Positions 49,815 to 58,646 of a DNA stretch of 64,000 bases are shown piece by piece (the stretch's first letter is position 1; each line of letters begins with the position of its first letter). A program made the translations under genes and the position numbers. The stretch lies in NCBI GenBank assembly GCA_002021875.1, contig CP018627.1, forward strand, positions 186,001-250,000, given 5' to 3'. Below the pieces are notes generated by a model. It was not told where the DNA came from. It was given only the letters and a program-made list of their open reading frames with translations, and did no database searches. This DNA is from Streptomyces hygroscopicus (GTDB lineage Bacteria > Actinomycetota > Actinomycetes > Streptomycetales > Streptomycetaceae).

Positions 49815-51586
49815 GAGTTCGTCTCTCCGGTCGGTCCGGTCGGGGCGGTCGACCCTGTCGGGGCGGTCGACCCTGTCGGGGCGTTCAGCGGTAGGCCGGT
49901 TCCCTGCGCACGCTTGCGGCGCAGCAGGAAACGCTGGACCTTGCCGCTGGGCGTCTTGGGCAACTGGTCGGTGAAGTGCACCGCCCGCGGGTAGGCGTGC
50001 GCGGCGAACTTCCGCTTGACGAGTTGCTGGAGCTCCGTCACCAGGTCCTCGCCGGGCGGTGTCCCGGGTCGCAGCACCACGTACACCTCCAGCACCTCGC
50101 CGCGCAGGGTGTCGGGGGCGCCGATGACGGCCGCCTCCAGCACGGAGTCGTGCTGTACGAGCACGCTCTCGACGTCGAAGGGGCCGATGCGGTACCCGGC
50201 CATGATGATCACGTCGTCGTCGCGGGAGGAGAAGAAGAAGCAGCCGTTCTCGTCCCTGAGGCCGGCGTCGCCCGTGAGGTACCAGCGGCCGTCGCCGCTG
50301 AACCGCTCAGCGGTCTTCTCCGGCGCTCCCGTGTAGCCGGTGAACCAGAGCAGCGGGCTGTCCGGCACGCTGAGGGCCACGCGGCCGAGCGTGCCGGGAG
50401 GGGCGGGTTCGTCCCGCTCCTCGTACAGCACTTCGGCGGACCAGCCGGGCAGCGGTCGGCCCATCGAGCCGGGCGGCACCGGTGTCCGGACGGCATCGGC
50501 CCATGCGGCGGTGATGATCATGCCGTGTTCGGTCTGTCCGTAGTGATCGCGTACAGCCACACCGAGGGCCTGCTCCGACCAGGAGACGACCTCCGGGGTG
50601 AGCGGTTCACCGGCGGAGGAGGCGCGCCGCAGCCGTAGCCCGTCGGGGACCGGGTCGGACGCGGCCCGCAGGCTGCGGTAGACGGTCGGCGCGGCCGTGA
50701 AGTTGGTGACCTCGAAAGCGGCCATGACCTGCCAGGTCAGGGCGGGGCTGAAGCCGGCATGCAGCAGCAGGCTGCGGCGTCCGGCCGCGAGCGGGCCGAG
50801 GATCGCGTAGTAGAGGCCGTACGCCCATCCGGGGTCGGCGGCGTTCCAGAACACGTCGTCCTCGCGCACGTCGAGGCCGAACTCCAGGTACGCCTGGAAG
50901 GAGGCCAGTGCCCGGACGGGAACTGGGACGCCCTTGGGAGCGCCGGTGGTGCCCGAGGTGAACAACAGGACCAGCGGAGCGTCCGCGCCCGTCGCGACCG
51001 GGCGGCCCTGCGGCTCGTCACCGGAGTACCGGGCGAGCAGTTCACCGAAGGACAGCTCCGCGCCCTCGGGGGCACCCCCGGCGACCACGGTCAGCCAGGG
51101 CCGGTCGGCGGGCATGTCCTCCCCGGGTGCGAGCTTGCCCCGCTGGTCCGCGTCGACCACGACGGCCTTCGCCGCACTCGCGCCGAGCCGCAGAGCCACG
51201 GCGGACGGCGCGAAGGCGGTGAACAGCGGTACGTGCACGGCCCCGCGACGCCAGATGCCCAGCAGGGCCACGACCAGATCGGCGGACTTGCCCATCAGGG
51301 TGGCGACCGCGTCGCCGGGGCCGATCCCCAGGTCGGCGAGCGCGGCGGCGAAACGGGCCGAGTCGCGGCGCAGGTCCGCGTACGTGAGCTCCGTGGCCGT
51401 CAGGTCCTCCTCGACCACCTCGACCACCGTGAAGGCCACCGCGTCCGCGGGATGCCGGTCGCAGAGCAGCTCCGCGGCACAGGCGTCCGGAGCACCGAAG
51501 AGGCCGAGCAACTCCCGCACCCGGCCAGCCGGCGGCCCGTCGACACCCGCGGTCACCACCGAGGCCGATCGTTCGTTCATGGCCAC
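49811..51586 (-). CDS. Acyl-CoA synthetase (AMP-forming)
   Basis: A 591-residue ANL-superfamily enzyme that activates a carboxylic acid with ATP and CoA. LLFTSGTTGAPKGVPV is the P-loop, DHYGQTEHGMI the A5 motif, YLTGDAGLRDENG the A7 motif, and PKTPSGKVQRFL holds the catalytic Lys. The layout resembles acetyl/propionyl- and medium-chain synthetases. The C-terminus carries two and a half APTGST repeats encoded by an 18-bp tandem repeat. The GTG at 51586 has a GGGG RBS; ATG at 51580 is possible. First gene of the coupled three-gene operon. Confidence 0.92.
   Translation of the reverse strand: MAMNERSASVVTAGVDGPPAGRVRELLGLFGAPDACAAELLCDRHPADAVAFTVVEVVEEDLTATELTYADLRRDSARFAAALADLGIGPGDAVATLMGKSADLVVALLGIWRRGAVHVPLFTAFAPSAVALRLGASAAKAVVVDADQRGKLAPGEDMPADRPWLTVVAGGAPEGAELSFGELLARYSGDEPQGRPVATGADAPLVLLFTSGTTGAPKGVPVPVRALASFQAYLEFGLDVREDDVFWNAADPGWAYGLYYAILGPLAAGRRSLLLHAGFSPALTWQVMAAFEVTNFTAAPTVYRSLRAASDPVPDGLRLRRASSAGEPLTPEVVSWSEQALGVAVRDHYGQTEHGMIITAAWADAVRTPVPPGSMGRPLPGWSAEVLYEERDEPAPPGTLGRVALSVPDSPLLWFTGYTGAPEKTAERFSGDGRWYLTGDAGLRDENGCFFFSSRDDDVIIMAGYRIGPFDVESVLVQHDSVLEAAVIGAPDTLRGEVLEVYVVLRPGTPPGEDLVTELQQLVKRKFAAHAYPRAVHFTDQLPKTPSGKVQRFLLRRKRAQGTGLPLNAPTGSTAPTGSTAPTGPTGETNS
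49841..49883. repeat. 18-bp tandem repeat in the synthetase tail
   Basis: Two perfect copies of CGGGGCGGTCGACCCTGT (49841-49858 and 49859-49876) plus a partial third. In frame on the minus strand, each unit adds six residues (APTGST), so copy-number changes would alter tail length without breaking the gene. Confidence 0.85.
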
Positions 51587-51690
51587 GTCATCCCCTTTCC
51601 GATCACGTCACCGCTCTATGGCGGGGGTGTTACGGCGGTTTATGCTCCGCATCACGACGACGGCGGACTACCCCCGGAAAGGGGTGACGG

Positions 51691-52554
51691 ATGACGTGCT
51701 CCGGCCCCGACACCCTTCTGCGGCCCGATGACGGCGACGCGCTTCGGCAGGTGCTCCGCCAGGTCCACCACCGCTCCGGCATCCCGGTCCTGTTCGGCGG
51801 ACAGGTGGAGAACACCCTGCTGAGCCTGTCGCAATTCATCGGTATGCGGACGGCGGGTCTACGAGGTCTCAGGGTGCGCGCCGAGGCCGGGCTGGGCGGC
51901 CGGGTCCTCACCACGGGGCGGCCGGCCAAGGTGACCGACTACAGATCGGCCCGCTCGATCACGCACGACTACGACCGCCCCGTGCTGACGGAAGGGATCC
52001 GATCCGTCGTGGCCGTGCCCGTCATGGTGTCCGGTACGGTGCGCGCGGTGCTCTACGGGGCCAGCCGCGGCCCGGCCCCGCTCGGGGACCGGGCGGCCGA
52101 AGCGGTCGCCGACGCCTCCCGGCGACTCGCCGCCGAGCTGGTCATCCGTGACGAGGTCGACCACCGCCTGCGTCTGCTGGACGCCACGCAGGGCGCTGCC
52201 GTGGGCGGGCAACGGGGCGTGCCACTGGAAGAACTGCGCCAGGTCCACGCCGAGTTGCGACGCATAGCCCAACAGGTGCCCGACGGCGACCTGCGCGGTC
52301 GGCTGCTCGACATGGCCGGGCGGCTGGCCCCGCCGTCCGCCGCCCACCCGGCGCCGGGCCCGCCCCTGGCGCCCAGGGAACTCGACGTCCTGGCGCAGGT
52401 GGCGCTGGGCTGCAGCAACGCCGAAGCCGGGCGCAGGCTCTCGCTGCTGCCCGAAACGGTCAAGTCCTACCTGCGCAGCGCGATGCGCAAGCTGGGAGCG
52501 AGCACCCGCTTCGAGGCGGTGGTCGCCGCACGTCGACAGGGTCTGCTTCCCTAG
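51691..52554 (+). CDS. GAF-domain LuxR-type regulator
   Basis: A 287-residue regulator. GAF sensor at about 25-150 (GLRGLRVRAEAGLGGRVLTT), helical linker with Ala/Arg-rich coil, then a LuxR/GerE HTH at about 225-285 (ELDVLAQVALGCSNAEAGRR, then LLPETVKSYLRSAMRKLGAS). This plan matches regulators beside acyl-CoA or aromatic-acid operons in actinobacteria. Divergent from the synthetase operon, with about 100 bp between; probable local activator. Confidence 0.88.
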   Translation: MTCSGPDTLLRPDDGDALRQVLRQVHHRSGIPVLFGGQVENTLLSLSQFIGMRTAGLRGLRVRAEAGLGGRVLTTGRPAKVTDYRSARSITHDYDRPVLTEGIRSVVAVPVMVSGTVRAVLYGASRGPAPLGDRAAEAVADASRRLAAELVIRDEVDHRLRLLDATQGAAVGGQRGVPLEELRQVHAELRRIAQQVPDGDLRGRLLDMAGRLAPPSAAHPAPGPPLAPRELDVLAQVALGCSNAEAGRRLSLLPETVKSYLRSAMRKLGASTRFEAVVAARRQGLLP

Positions 52555-52792
52555 TCTTCCCGTACAGGTCGGAATCTCGCAGGTCACAAGGTCTTCCGTC
52601 TGCACGTACATCCTGCGGTGGCGCGGGTCGGGCTCGGGCCCACGGCCTACGGATCATGAGTTCTTCGAGGATCCTGACGACCCTTGCCGATGCGGATCCC
52701 TACGCGATCAGGCCGCTGGACGCCACGAGCCCGCAGGCCCCTCCGCATCGCACCACAGTGAAGATCCGGATGCCTGGACGCTTGCCGCCTGG

Positions 52793-52831
52793 AAACCGAT
52801 CGGTGTACCGCACGAGAAACCGATCGGTTTC
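52793..52831. promoter_or_regulatory. Two TetR-type operator sites before nmrA-like gene
   Basis: A perfect 16-bp palindrome GAAACCGATCGGTTTC (52816-52831) and a near copy AAACCGATCGGTGT (52793-52806), 24 bp centre to centre, end 18 bp before the NmrA-like start. AAACCGATCGGTTT-like palindromes are typical TetR-family targets. No TetR gene is adjacent. The rest of 52555-52849 shows no gene. Confidence 0.75.
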
Positions 52832-52849
52832 CGCTTTGGAGTCAAGAAC

Positions 52850-53923
52850 ATGACTACTCATGCCACCTCCACCATCTTCGTCATCGGCGGCACAGGGGCC
52901 CAAGGGATTCCTGTTGTCCGCGCTCTTGTCGCCGACAAGAAGTACTCCGTCAAGGTCCTCACGCGGGATGCCGCCTCCCCCCGGGCCCAGGCTCTTCTCG
53001 CGCTCGGCAACGTTTCCGTTATCGAAGGGTCATTCGCGGACGAGGACGTACTGCGCGAAGGATTTCACGGCTGCGACGGAGCGTTCATCAACATCGACGG
53101 GTTCAACACCGGCGAGAAAACGGAGACCTACTGGGCCATCCGCACTTATGAGATAGCGATCGAAGAAGGAATCAAGTTCTTCGTCTACGGAAACCTCGAC
53201 TACGCCCTGTTCCGCACCGGCCACTACGACGGCAAGGGCCGCATCGCCGAATGGGTGCTGTTCCAGAACGAAAAGAACAGGGACCGGATGGGAGCGGCTG
53301 TCTTCACCTCGGGTCCCTACATCGAGATGGTGATCTCACCGCTCACTCCCATGACGCCCACCGTCGAGGACGGTGTCGTCACCTGGCGGGTCCCACTCGG
53401 TGAGGGAGCCGTTCCGCACGTGGCTCTCGAAGACTGCGGATTCTATGTCCGCTGGCTCTTCGACCATCCGGAACGGGCCAATGGCATGGACCTCGAAGTC
53501 GCCGTCGAGCACATGACCTACGCCGACATGGCTGCCGCATTCGAGAAGGCCACCGGGCACCCGGCACAGTACATCGACACCGACCTGGCCGCATACTGGA
53601 ACAGTCCGGACCTGACCGGGATTGCCGATCACCCTGCCGGATACAACGCCGACCCCAACGACAAAAGCACCATGAGCTTCCGTGACAATTTCACGGGCTT
53701 CTGGAATGTGTGGAAGCACGGGATCATCACCAGGGACTACGCTCTACTCGACGAAATTCATCCCAACAGGATCAGAAGTGCTGAGGAGTGGTTCCGTCGA
53801 GAGGACCAGTTGGGCAGGGAACTCGGCAAGGGAAGCCTCTGGGAGAGGGTCCAGCCGGAGAACTGGAACATGGACTCCGCGATCCTCAAGAGCAGCGCGG
53901 ACTTCAGGACGGGCAAGTTGTAA
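52850..53923 (+). CDS. NmrA-like NAD(P)-binding protein
   Basis: A 357-residue atypical SDR of the NmrA/HSCARG group. TIFVIGGTGAQGIPVVRALV binds NAD(P), and the next strand ends in VLTRDAASPRAQ, typical for NADP-sensing members. The Tyr-X3-Lys pair is absent, as expected for this redox-sensor-like class. A C-terminal domain covers about 230-357. Its expression is likely controlled by the two palindromes just upstream. Function could be redox sensing or quinone reduction. Confidence 0.85.
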   Translation: MTTHATSTIFVIGGTGAQGIPVVRALVADKKYSVKVLTRDAASPRAQALLALGNVSVIEGSFADEDVLREGFHGCDGAFINIDGFNTGEKTETYWAIRTYEIAIEEGIKFFVYGNLDYALFRTGHYDGKGRIAEWVLFQNEKNRDRMGAAVFTSGPYIEMVISPLTPMTPTVEDGVVTWRVPLGEGAVPHVALEDCGFYVRWLFDHPERANGMDLEVAVEHMTYADMAAAFEKATGHPAQYIDTDLAAYWNSPDLTGIADHPAGYNADPNDKSTMSFRDNFTGFWNVWKHGIITRDYALLDEIHPNRIRSAEEWFRREDQLGRELGKGSLWERVQPENWNMDSAILKSSADFRTGKL

Positions 53924-54104
53924 GCGGACCCGTCCTGTTCGGTCTTGCCCAGGGCCCGTCCCGCACGGTCAGGAACCCGGCGATCGGCCATTCCGGCGGA
54001 GAGTGCTCTGTATCACTCACGCTCCCCCCATTAGTGCATTTGAAGTAACTGGTTCCTTTGGGAACCGTAGCTGGCTCAGCCCGCACCACACCATGGAGGA
54101 CCTC

Positions 54105-54523
54105 ATGACCGCGATCACCACGGCCAGCACCGCAAGCGAGATGGTGCGCTCGGCCACGAGCACCGCGTTGCGAGTCGCCGCGCGCGAGTTGGAGCTCTAC
54201 GACACCGGCAACGTCGACGGGGCGGACGAGGTGTTCGCTCCGAATGTGATCGATCACGACCCCGCTACTGAGGCCGCCTCGGGCATCGACGGCATGCGAG
54301 CGTCGATCGCCGCGGTCCGTGACGGATTCACCGACACGCAGCACCGGATCCTTTTCCAGCAGGAGCTTCCCGGCGGCTGGGTGGTGCTCCACTGGCGGAT
54401 GACCGGGACCCACACCGGAGACGCCTTCGGGTTCCCGCCAGCGGCAACCCGGTCGACATCAACGGCCAGGACATCATGCGCATCGTCGACGGCAAGATCG
54501 CCGAGCCGGGGTCGTGGCGATAG
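54105..54523 (+). pseudogene. SnoaL-like ester cyclase, frameshifted
   Basis: NTF2-like domain starting TAITTASTASEMVRSATSTA (GGAGG upstream of ATG 54105), with YDTGNVDGADEVFAPNVIDH and WVVLHWRMTGTHTGDAFGFP. After GDAFGFPPA the continuation (GNPVDINGQDIMRIVDGKIA) is in the next frame near 54440, then stops early at GSWR, without the usual final HWW...D segment. One indel and a shortened end suggest a dead gene. Confidence 0.65.
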
Positions 54524-54591
54524 AGGCGGGCGGCCTCCCGCAGCCGCAGCGGAAGACGCAGGACATTCTTCGGGCTTCGGCCACCCAGTAG

Positions 54592-55194
54592 TCCGGTGCG
54601 CTCGTCCAGAACGTGGTGCCCGTGCCCGGCCGCGAGGGGTCGCAGAGCAATGCCGGCTCCACCCCGCTGGAGCTGCACGTGGAGAACGCGTTCCATCCGC
54701 ACTGCCCCGACTACGTCAGCCTGCTCTGTCTGCGCAATGACGAGCCCCTGAACGAGGGCACGGTGGTGTCGTCGATCCGCACCGCCCTGGAGCTGCTGAG
54801 CCCCGGGACGCTGCGCGTCCTGCAGGAGGAGCGCTTCACCACCGCCCCGCCGCCGTCCTTCCGCGGCGGCGGCCCCGGCCCCGCACACGCGGTGCTCAGG
54901 GACGACCCGGACGATCCCGACGTGAAGGTGGACTTCCACGCGACGACCGCCAACGACGACGAGGCGAAGGTGGCGTTGGAGGCCCTACGGGGCGCGTTCC
55001 TCGACGGCGCGCGGACGCCGCTCCTGCGGCCGGGCGAGATGGCCGTCGTGGACAACCGCATCGCCATCCACGGGCGCACCGCGTACCAGCCGAAGTACGA
55101 CGGCTACGACCGGTGGCTGCACCGCACCTTCATCCATCTGGACCACCGCCGCACCCGGGCCCACCCAGCCGGCAACGGAAACGTTCTGTTCTGA
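54592..55194 (+). pseudogene. Clavaminate-synthase-like Fe/2-oxoglutarate oxygenase, N-terminally truncated
   Basis: About 200 residues of a VioC/AsnO-like non-heme iron oxygenase. Iron ligands: HVE in LELHVENAFHPHCPDYVSLL and the distal His in VVDNRIAIHGRTAY. The 2-oxoglutarate Arg is in YDRWLHRTFIHLD. The family is normally about 320-350 residues, so the first 140 or so are missing; an in-frame stop lies at 54589 and the only starts are GTGs in the middle of the fold. Members hydroxylate amino acids in peptide antibiotic pathways. Remnant of a lost biosynthetic cluster, or a shortened protein. Confidence 0.65.
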
Positions 55195-55321
55195 TTCGCC
55201 CGGCCCCGCGGGTCGCACGGGCAGGGGCGGAGTATTCTCCGCGAGGCTCATCCGCCCTCCCCCGCGCGGTGGAGGGGGTCGCCCCCGGGACGGATGCACC
55301 CGCCGCCGCTACCGGACAGGC

Positions 55322-56482
55322 TTGAGTATCGGCACCGCGAAACCGGATGTCACGGTGACTGTTCCCGCGCAAACCCCGGCCCGCCCCGGGCTGCCGTCCC
55401 CGGAGCCCGGGTGGCGGGTGTGGCCGCGGCGGTGGCCCCGGTGGGCGCCCCACGTCACCGCGGTGTGGGGTGTGTTGTACGCCGCCGTCCAGGTGGTCTG
55501 GGCCGCGGCGGGCACCACCGTGCCCTGGTCGCCGCATGTGGCCTACGCACCCGGCGTCCAGCTCGCGCTGGCCGCCGGGGCCCTGCTGGCCTCCGGGGCC
55601 TGCCTGGCCACCCCCCGGCCGTTGGCCCGGCGCGGCCGGGTGGCGGTGGCGGCGGTACTGGCCGTGGCCGTCCCCGTCTTCGCGATGGGCATGGCGAGCC
55701 TGCCCGCGTACGTCGTCACCTTGGCGTCGTTATCGGGTGTGGAGAGCGCCACCGGCTTCGCCCATGTCCTGCTGAACACCGTGGGCCTGGGCCTGCTGCT
55801 GCTGGTCGGCGTCTCCCACCGGCGGCGGCTGCGGGGCCGGTGTCCGCGGTGCGGGGCCGGGCACACCGGCGACGGCAGCGGGCCGCTGGTCCACCCGCCC
55901 GCCTCCGTGGCGTCCCGGCGGACCCGGATCCAGGTGTACCTGCTGATGTGCGGGCTTCTGCCGTGGGCGGTCGTCAAGACCATCTGGACGCTCGGCGGCG
56001 ACGCGCTGAGCGTCACGGCGGAGAAGTGGCGCGAGGAGAACGCGGGCGGCTCAGGCGTGGCCAAAGCGCTCGTCTCAGTGGGCATCGACGTCACCGTCCT
56101 GGCCGCGCTGGCCGGGATCTTCCTGCTGCTGGGGTTGATGTACCCCTGGGTCCAGGTGTTCCCACGCTGGACACTCCTCCTCACCGGGCGGCGGGTGCCC
56201 CGGCTCCTGCCACTCCTCCCGGCGTGGCTGTCAGCGATCGGCCTGTCGGTGTACGGCGTCGTCCTCGTGATCTACGCCCCGCTCAGCGCCGCGGATGTGC
56301 TGCCGCGGATCGCACCGGACGGGGCGTTCACCTCCAGCGCGGGAATCACCTGGATGGTGCTGTTCGGCGGGCCGGCCTTCGGCGGCCTGGGCTTCGGACT
56401 GATCGCCGCGGCCCGCTCGTACGCCGCCCGCACCCGTCCGGTCTGCGCGATCGCCCCCACGGACGCGATGCCCGGGAACTGA
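55322..56482 (+). CDS. Polytopic membrane protein, unknown function
   Basis: About 386 residues with roughly eight hydrophobic segments (for example WAAAGTTVPWSPHVAYAPGV at about 60, GLGLLLLVGVSH at about 150, LMCGLLPWAVVKTIWTLGG at about 205). A short loop after helix 5 has CPRCG-like RGRCPRCGAGH, which could bind zinc. The longest frame starts at TTG 55322; a GTG at 55352 is an alternative. I do not recognise the family; similar proteins are annotated only as hypothetical membrane proteins in Streptomyces. Confidence 0.6.
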   Translation: MSIGTAKPDVTVTVPAQTPARPGLPSPEPGWRVWPRRWPRWAPHVTAVWGVLYAAVQVVWAAAGTTVPWSPHVAYAPGVQLALAAGALLASGACLATPRPLARRGRVAVAAVLAVAVPVFAMGMASLPAYVVTLASLSGVESATGFAHVLLNTVGLGLLLLVGVSHRRRLRGRCPRCGAGHTGDGSGPLVHPPASVASRRTRIQVYLLMCGLLPWAVVKTIWTLGGDALSVTAEKWREENAGGSGVAKALVSVGIDVTVLAALAGIFLLLGLMYPWVQVFPRWTLLLTGRRVPRLLPLLPAWLSAIGLSVYGVVLVIYAPLSAADVLPRIAPDGAFTSSAGITWMVLFGGPAFGGLGFGLIAAARSYAARTRPVCAIAPTDAMPGN

Positions 56483-56683
56483 TGGGGCTGCGCCTCTCAG
56501 GCTGGTCACTCCCGGCCGCGCCCGTCTGCCGAGCACGCGATGCCCGCCGCTTCCCGTCGCCACCACCCGTCCGACATATCCGCTGCCGAACGGGCCCTGC
56601 TGGAGCTGAAGGGTCTCTTCACTGCCGTAGGGTGGCTGACCATGGGCTTTGCGATGGCCCGAGTTTGGGCATGATCACGGAAC

Positions 56684-56902
56684 GTGGGACTGCGACTGCT
56701 CTACCTGATCTTCTGCCGACTACTGGATTGCGCCCTCCTGCTGGGCCGTTCGTCCGCTGCGAGCAACGCCGAGACCCTTGCTCTGCGTCATGAGATCCTT
56801 GCGCTCCGTCGGCAGGTGGAGTGGCCGCGGATTTCGTGGGCCGATCGTGCCGCACTCTCCGCTCTCGCAGAGCACCTGCCACCCGCCTTGCGGGGCGTCG
56901 AG
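56684..56902 (+). pseudogene. Integrase-type transposase, N-terminal fragment
   Basis: GTG-initiated GLRLLYLIFCRLLDCALLLG, then SNAETLALRHEILALRRQVE and WADRAALSALAEHLPP, matches the pieces at 5749 and 13984. It runs in the same frame into the methyltransferase gene with no stop between, giving one 553-codon ORF. The true methyltransferase start is at 57122, and 56903-57121 is meaningless sequence. Confidence 0.65.
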
Positions 56903-57121
56903 GTGGACTGCGAGGGCTTTGCGGCCCTGATGCGGTCCTGCCACGGGGCGGTCCGCACAACTTTGCGAATCCTGCCAGCAATGGCAGCCGTCGCGATGGC
57001 TGGTAAGTGTTGGTGCAAGCCCCGCGATCACGGTGTGGAGTGGTTCCATGACAGCTTTCCCGACCGGGCTCTCGCCAGTACGGTGCCGAGGGTCTGCAGG
57101 GCGACTGGAAGGAAGTTCTGC

Positions 57122-58345
57122 GTGACCGAGACCGCTGTTGATGCGGAGGCGCCGGAGGTTCTACGCAAGCGGATGGTGGAGGATCTGCGGGAGCAAGGGG
57201 CGCTCGTCTCGCCTGGGGTGGAGGCTGCCTTCGGCAAGGTGCCGCGGCACCTTTTTGTCCCCGAGGTGTCTGCCACAGAGGTGTACGGGGCGCCGGAGGC
57301 GGTCTTTATCAAACGCAACTCGCAGGGTAAGCCGGTCAGTTCGGTCTCGGCTCCATGGCTGCATGCCCGGATGCTGGAGGCGGCGCAGGTGGCTCCCGGC
57401 ATGAGGGTGTTGGAGATCGGCTCCGGAGGGTGCAATGCAGCGCTGCTGGCGGAGTTAGTTGGCGATCAAGGGTCGGTGACCACTGTGGACATTGATCCCG
57501 ACATCACCACGCGGGCCAGCAGGCTACTCGCCGAAGCTGGCTACGGGCAGGTGCGGGTCAGAGAGGCGGACGGTATCCAGCCGCTTCAGGACGCTCCGGC
57601 CCAGGGATTTGATCGCATTGTTGTCACCGTCGGAGCCGCCGACCTGTCGCCCGCTTGGTTGGATCAACTCGCCCCCACGGGACGGCTGGTAGTGCCGCTA
57701 CGTTTCCGCGGCCTCTCCCGCACAATCGCCTTCGCCCGCAAGCAGGATCATCTGCGTAGCGACACACTCATCGTCTCCGGATTCGTTGCCATTCAAGGCG
57801 ACGGTGCGCACGCACCACGCGTCGTACGCCTGGCTGGACAGGAGGTGCGACTGGTCGTCGACGAGAATCAGCCTGCCGACGCCGATGCGCTGGCCGCAGC
57901 GTTCACCAGTCCCCGATATGAGCACTGGACCCGGGTGGAGCTGGGAAGCTCGGAGGGGTTGCTGCCACGGTTGGACGTGTGGCTTGCGGGCGCAATCGCC
58001 CCCTACGGCAGGCTGCGCGCCACGCAGGCTGCGGCCGAGCGTGGCTTGGTCGGCTGGGTGCTGGGCAGGGGCGCGCCCGCGGTGTGGCATCGGGATTCGC
58101 TGGCTTATGTCACGCTGCGCCCTGCCCCGCAGGCGACAGAAGGGCGTTACGAGTTGGGGGTAATCGCCCATGGCCCGGACCGCGAGCGCCTCGCCGCTCA
58201 CCTGGCCGACGCTGTGGGCCGCTTCGACCGCGAGGCCAGGAGTGCGGGGGAGCCTGTTGTGCGCGCCTACCGCCGCGACGTCCGGGAGCACAGCCTCGGC
58301 GAAGTGACCGTCGACAAGCCCAACGTGCGTTTGGTGATCACCTGA
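57122..58345 (+). CDS. FxLD-system PCMT-like methyltransferase
   Basis: A 407-residue SAM-dependent O-methyltransferase of the protein-isoaspartate (PCMT) class found beside FxLD lanthipeptides. GKVPRHLFVPEV and FIKRNSQGKPVSSVSAPWLH are the PCMT entry motifs, and MRVLEIGSGGCNAALLAELV the SAM loop, followed by VTTVDIDPDI. A C-terminal domain of about 190 residues (from 220), not present in housekeeping PCMT, is typical of the RiPP versions. I chose GTG 57122, which has GGAAGGAAG upstream. It lies 81 bp before the precursor. Expected to methylate an Asp in the precursor so that it forms an aspartimide or isoaspartate. Confidence 0.88.
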   Translation: MTETAVDAEAPEVLRKRMVEDLREQGALVSPGVEAAFGKVPRHLFVPEVSATEVYGAPEAVFIKRNSQGKPVSSVSAPWLHARMLEAAQVAPGMRVLEIGSGGCNAALLAELVGDQGSVTTVDIDPDITTRASRLLAEAGYGQVRVREADGIQPLQDAPAQGFDRIVVTVGAADLSPAWLDQLAPTGRLVVPLRFRGLSRTIAFARKQDHLRSDTLIVSGFVAIQGDGAHAPRVVRLAGQEVRLVVDENQPADADALAAAFTSPRYEHWTRVELGSSEGLLPRLDVWLAGAIAPYGRLRATQAAAERGLVGWVLGRGAPAVWHRDSLAYVTLRPAPQATEGRYELGVIAHGPDRERLAAHLADAVGRFDREARSAGEPVVRAYRRDVREHSLGEVTVDKPNVRLVIT

Positions 58346-58382
58346 AGACTCGGACGGCCCGCTGGGGCGGTCCGGATCCACG

Positions 58383-58406
58383 CCTCCCGGCGTTGAGCCC
58401 GGGAGG
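58383..58406 (+). promoter_or_regulatory. Hairpin before the precursor RBS
   Basis: CCTCCCGG (58383-58390) pairs perfectly with CCGGGAGG (58399-58406), loop of 8 nt, ending 7 nt before the strong RBS GGAGGGAG of the precursor. Could protect or boost the precursor mRNA, or mask its translation. Confidence 0.5.
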
Positions 58407-58426
58407 CTCGAGTGGAGGGAGTGAAG

Positions 58427-58633
58427 ATGGCACCACCGACACCGCAGGCACAACCGACCAGAAAACTGGCCGAGCTGCCCGAGGAACTTGCCGACGCCTT
58501 CGACCTGGACCCCACCCAGGAGGACATCGGAAGACTGGGGGGCTGGCTCGGCGGCGACGAGGACGACGAGGGCGACACCACTGGGGACGGCTGCGGGGAG
58601 TCGCCACCGCAGGGCCCGACGACCGGCTGCTGA
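58427..58633 (+). CDS. FxLD-family lanthipeptide precursor
   Basis: A 68-residue prepeptide. Leader about 1-43 with LPEELADAFDLDPTQEDIGR: the FDLD at 25-28 is the family's FxLD motif, as in the FNLD box of class I leaders used by LanB. The core (about 44-68) is very acidic and carries Thr51, Thr52, Ser59, Thr65, Thr66 and just two Cys (56 and the C-terminal 68), allowing two thioether rings. Asp54-Gly55 lies between Thr51/52 and Cys56, the classic isoaspartate-prone pair. The ATG at 58427 has GGAGGGAG 6 bp upstream. No cleavage motif such as GG is obvious, although LGGDE at 41-45 is a candidate site. Confidence 0.9.
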   Translation: MAPPTPQAQPTRKLAELPEELADAFDLDPTQEDIGRLGGWLGGDEDDEGDTTGDGCGESPPQGPTTGC

Positions 58634-58646
58634 CACATGCACTTGG

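Noticed and set aside
56483-56683. Short ORFs before the FxLD locus as extra precursor genes
   Set aside because: No FxLD motif, no Cys-rich core and no RBS; the region looks like degraded transposon flank.
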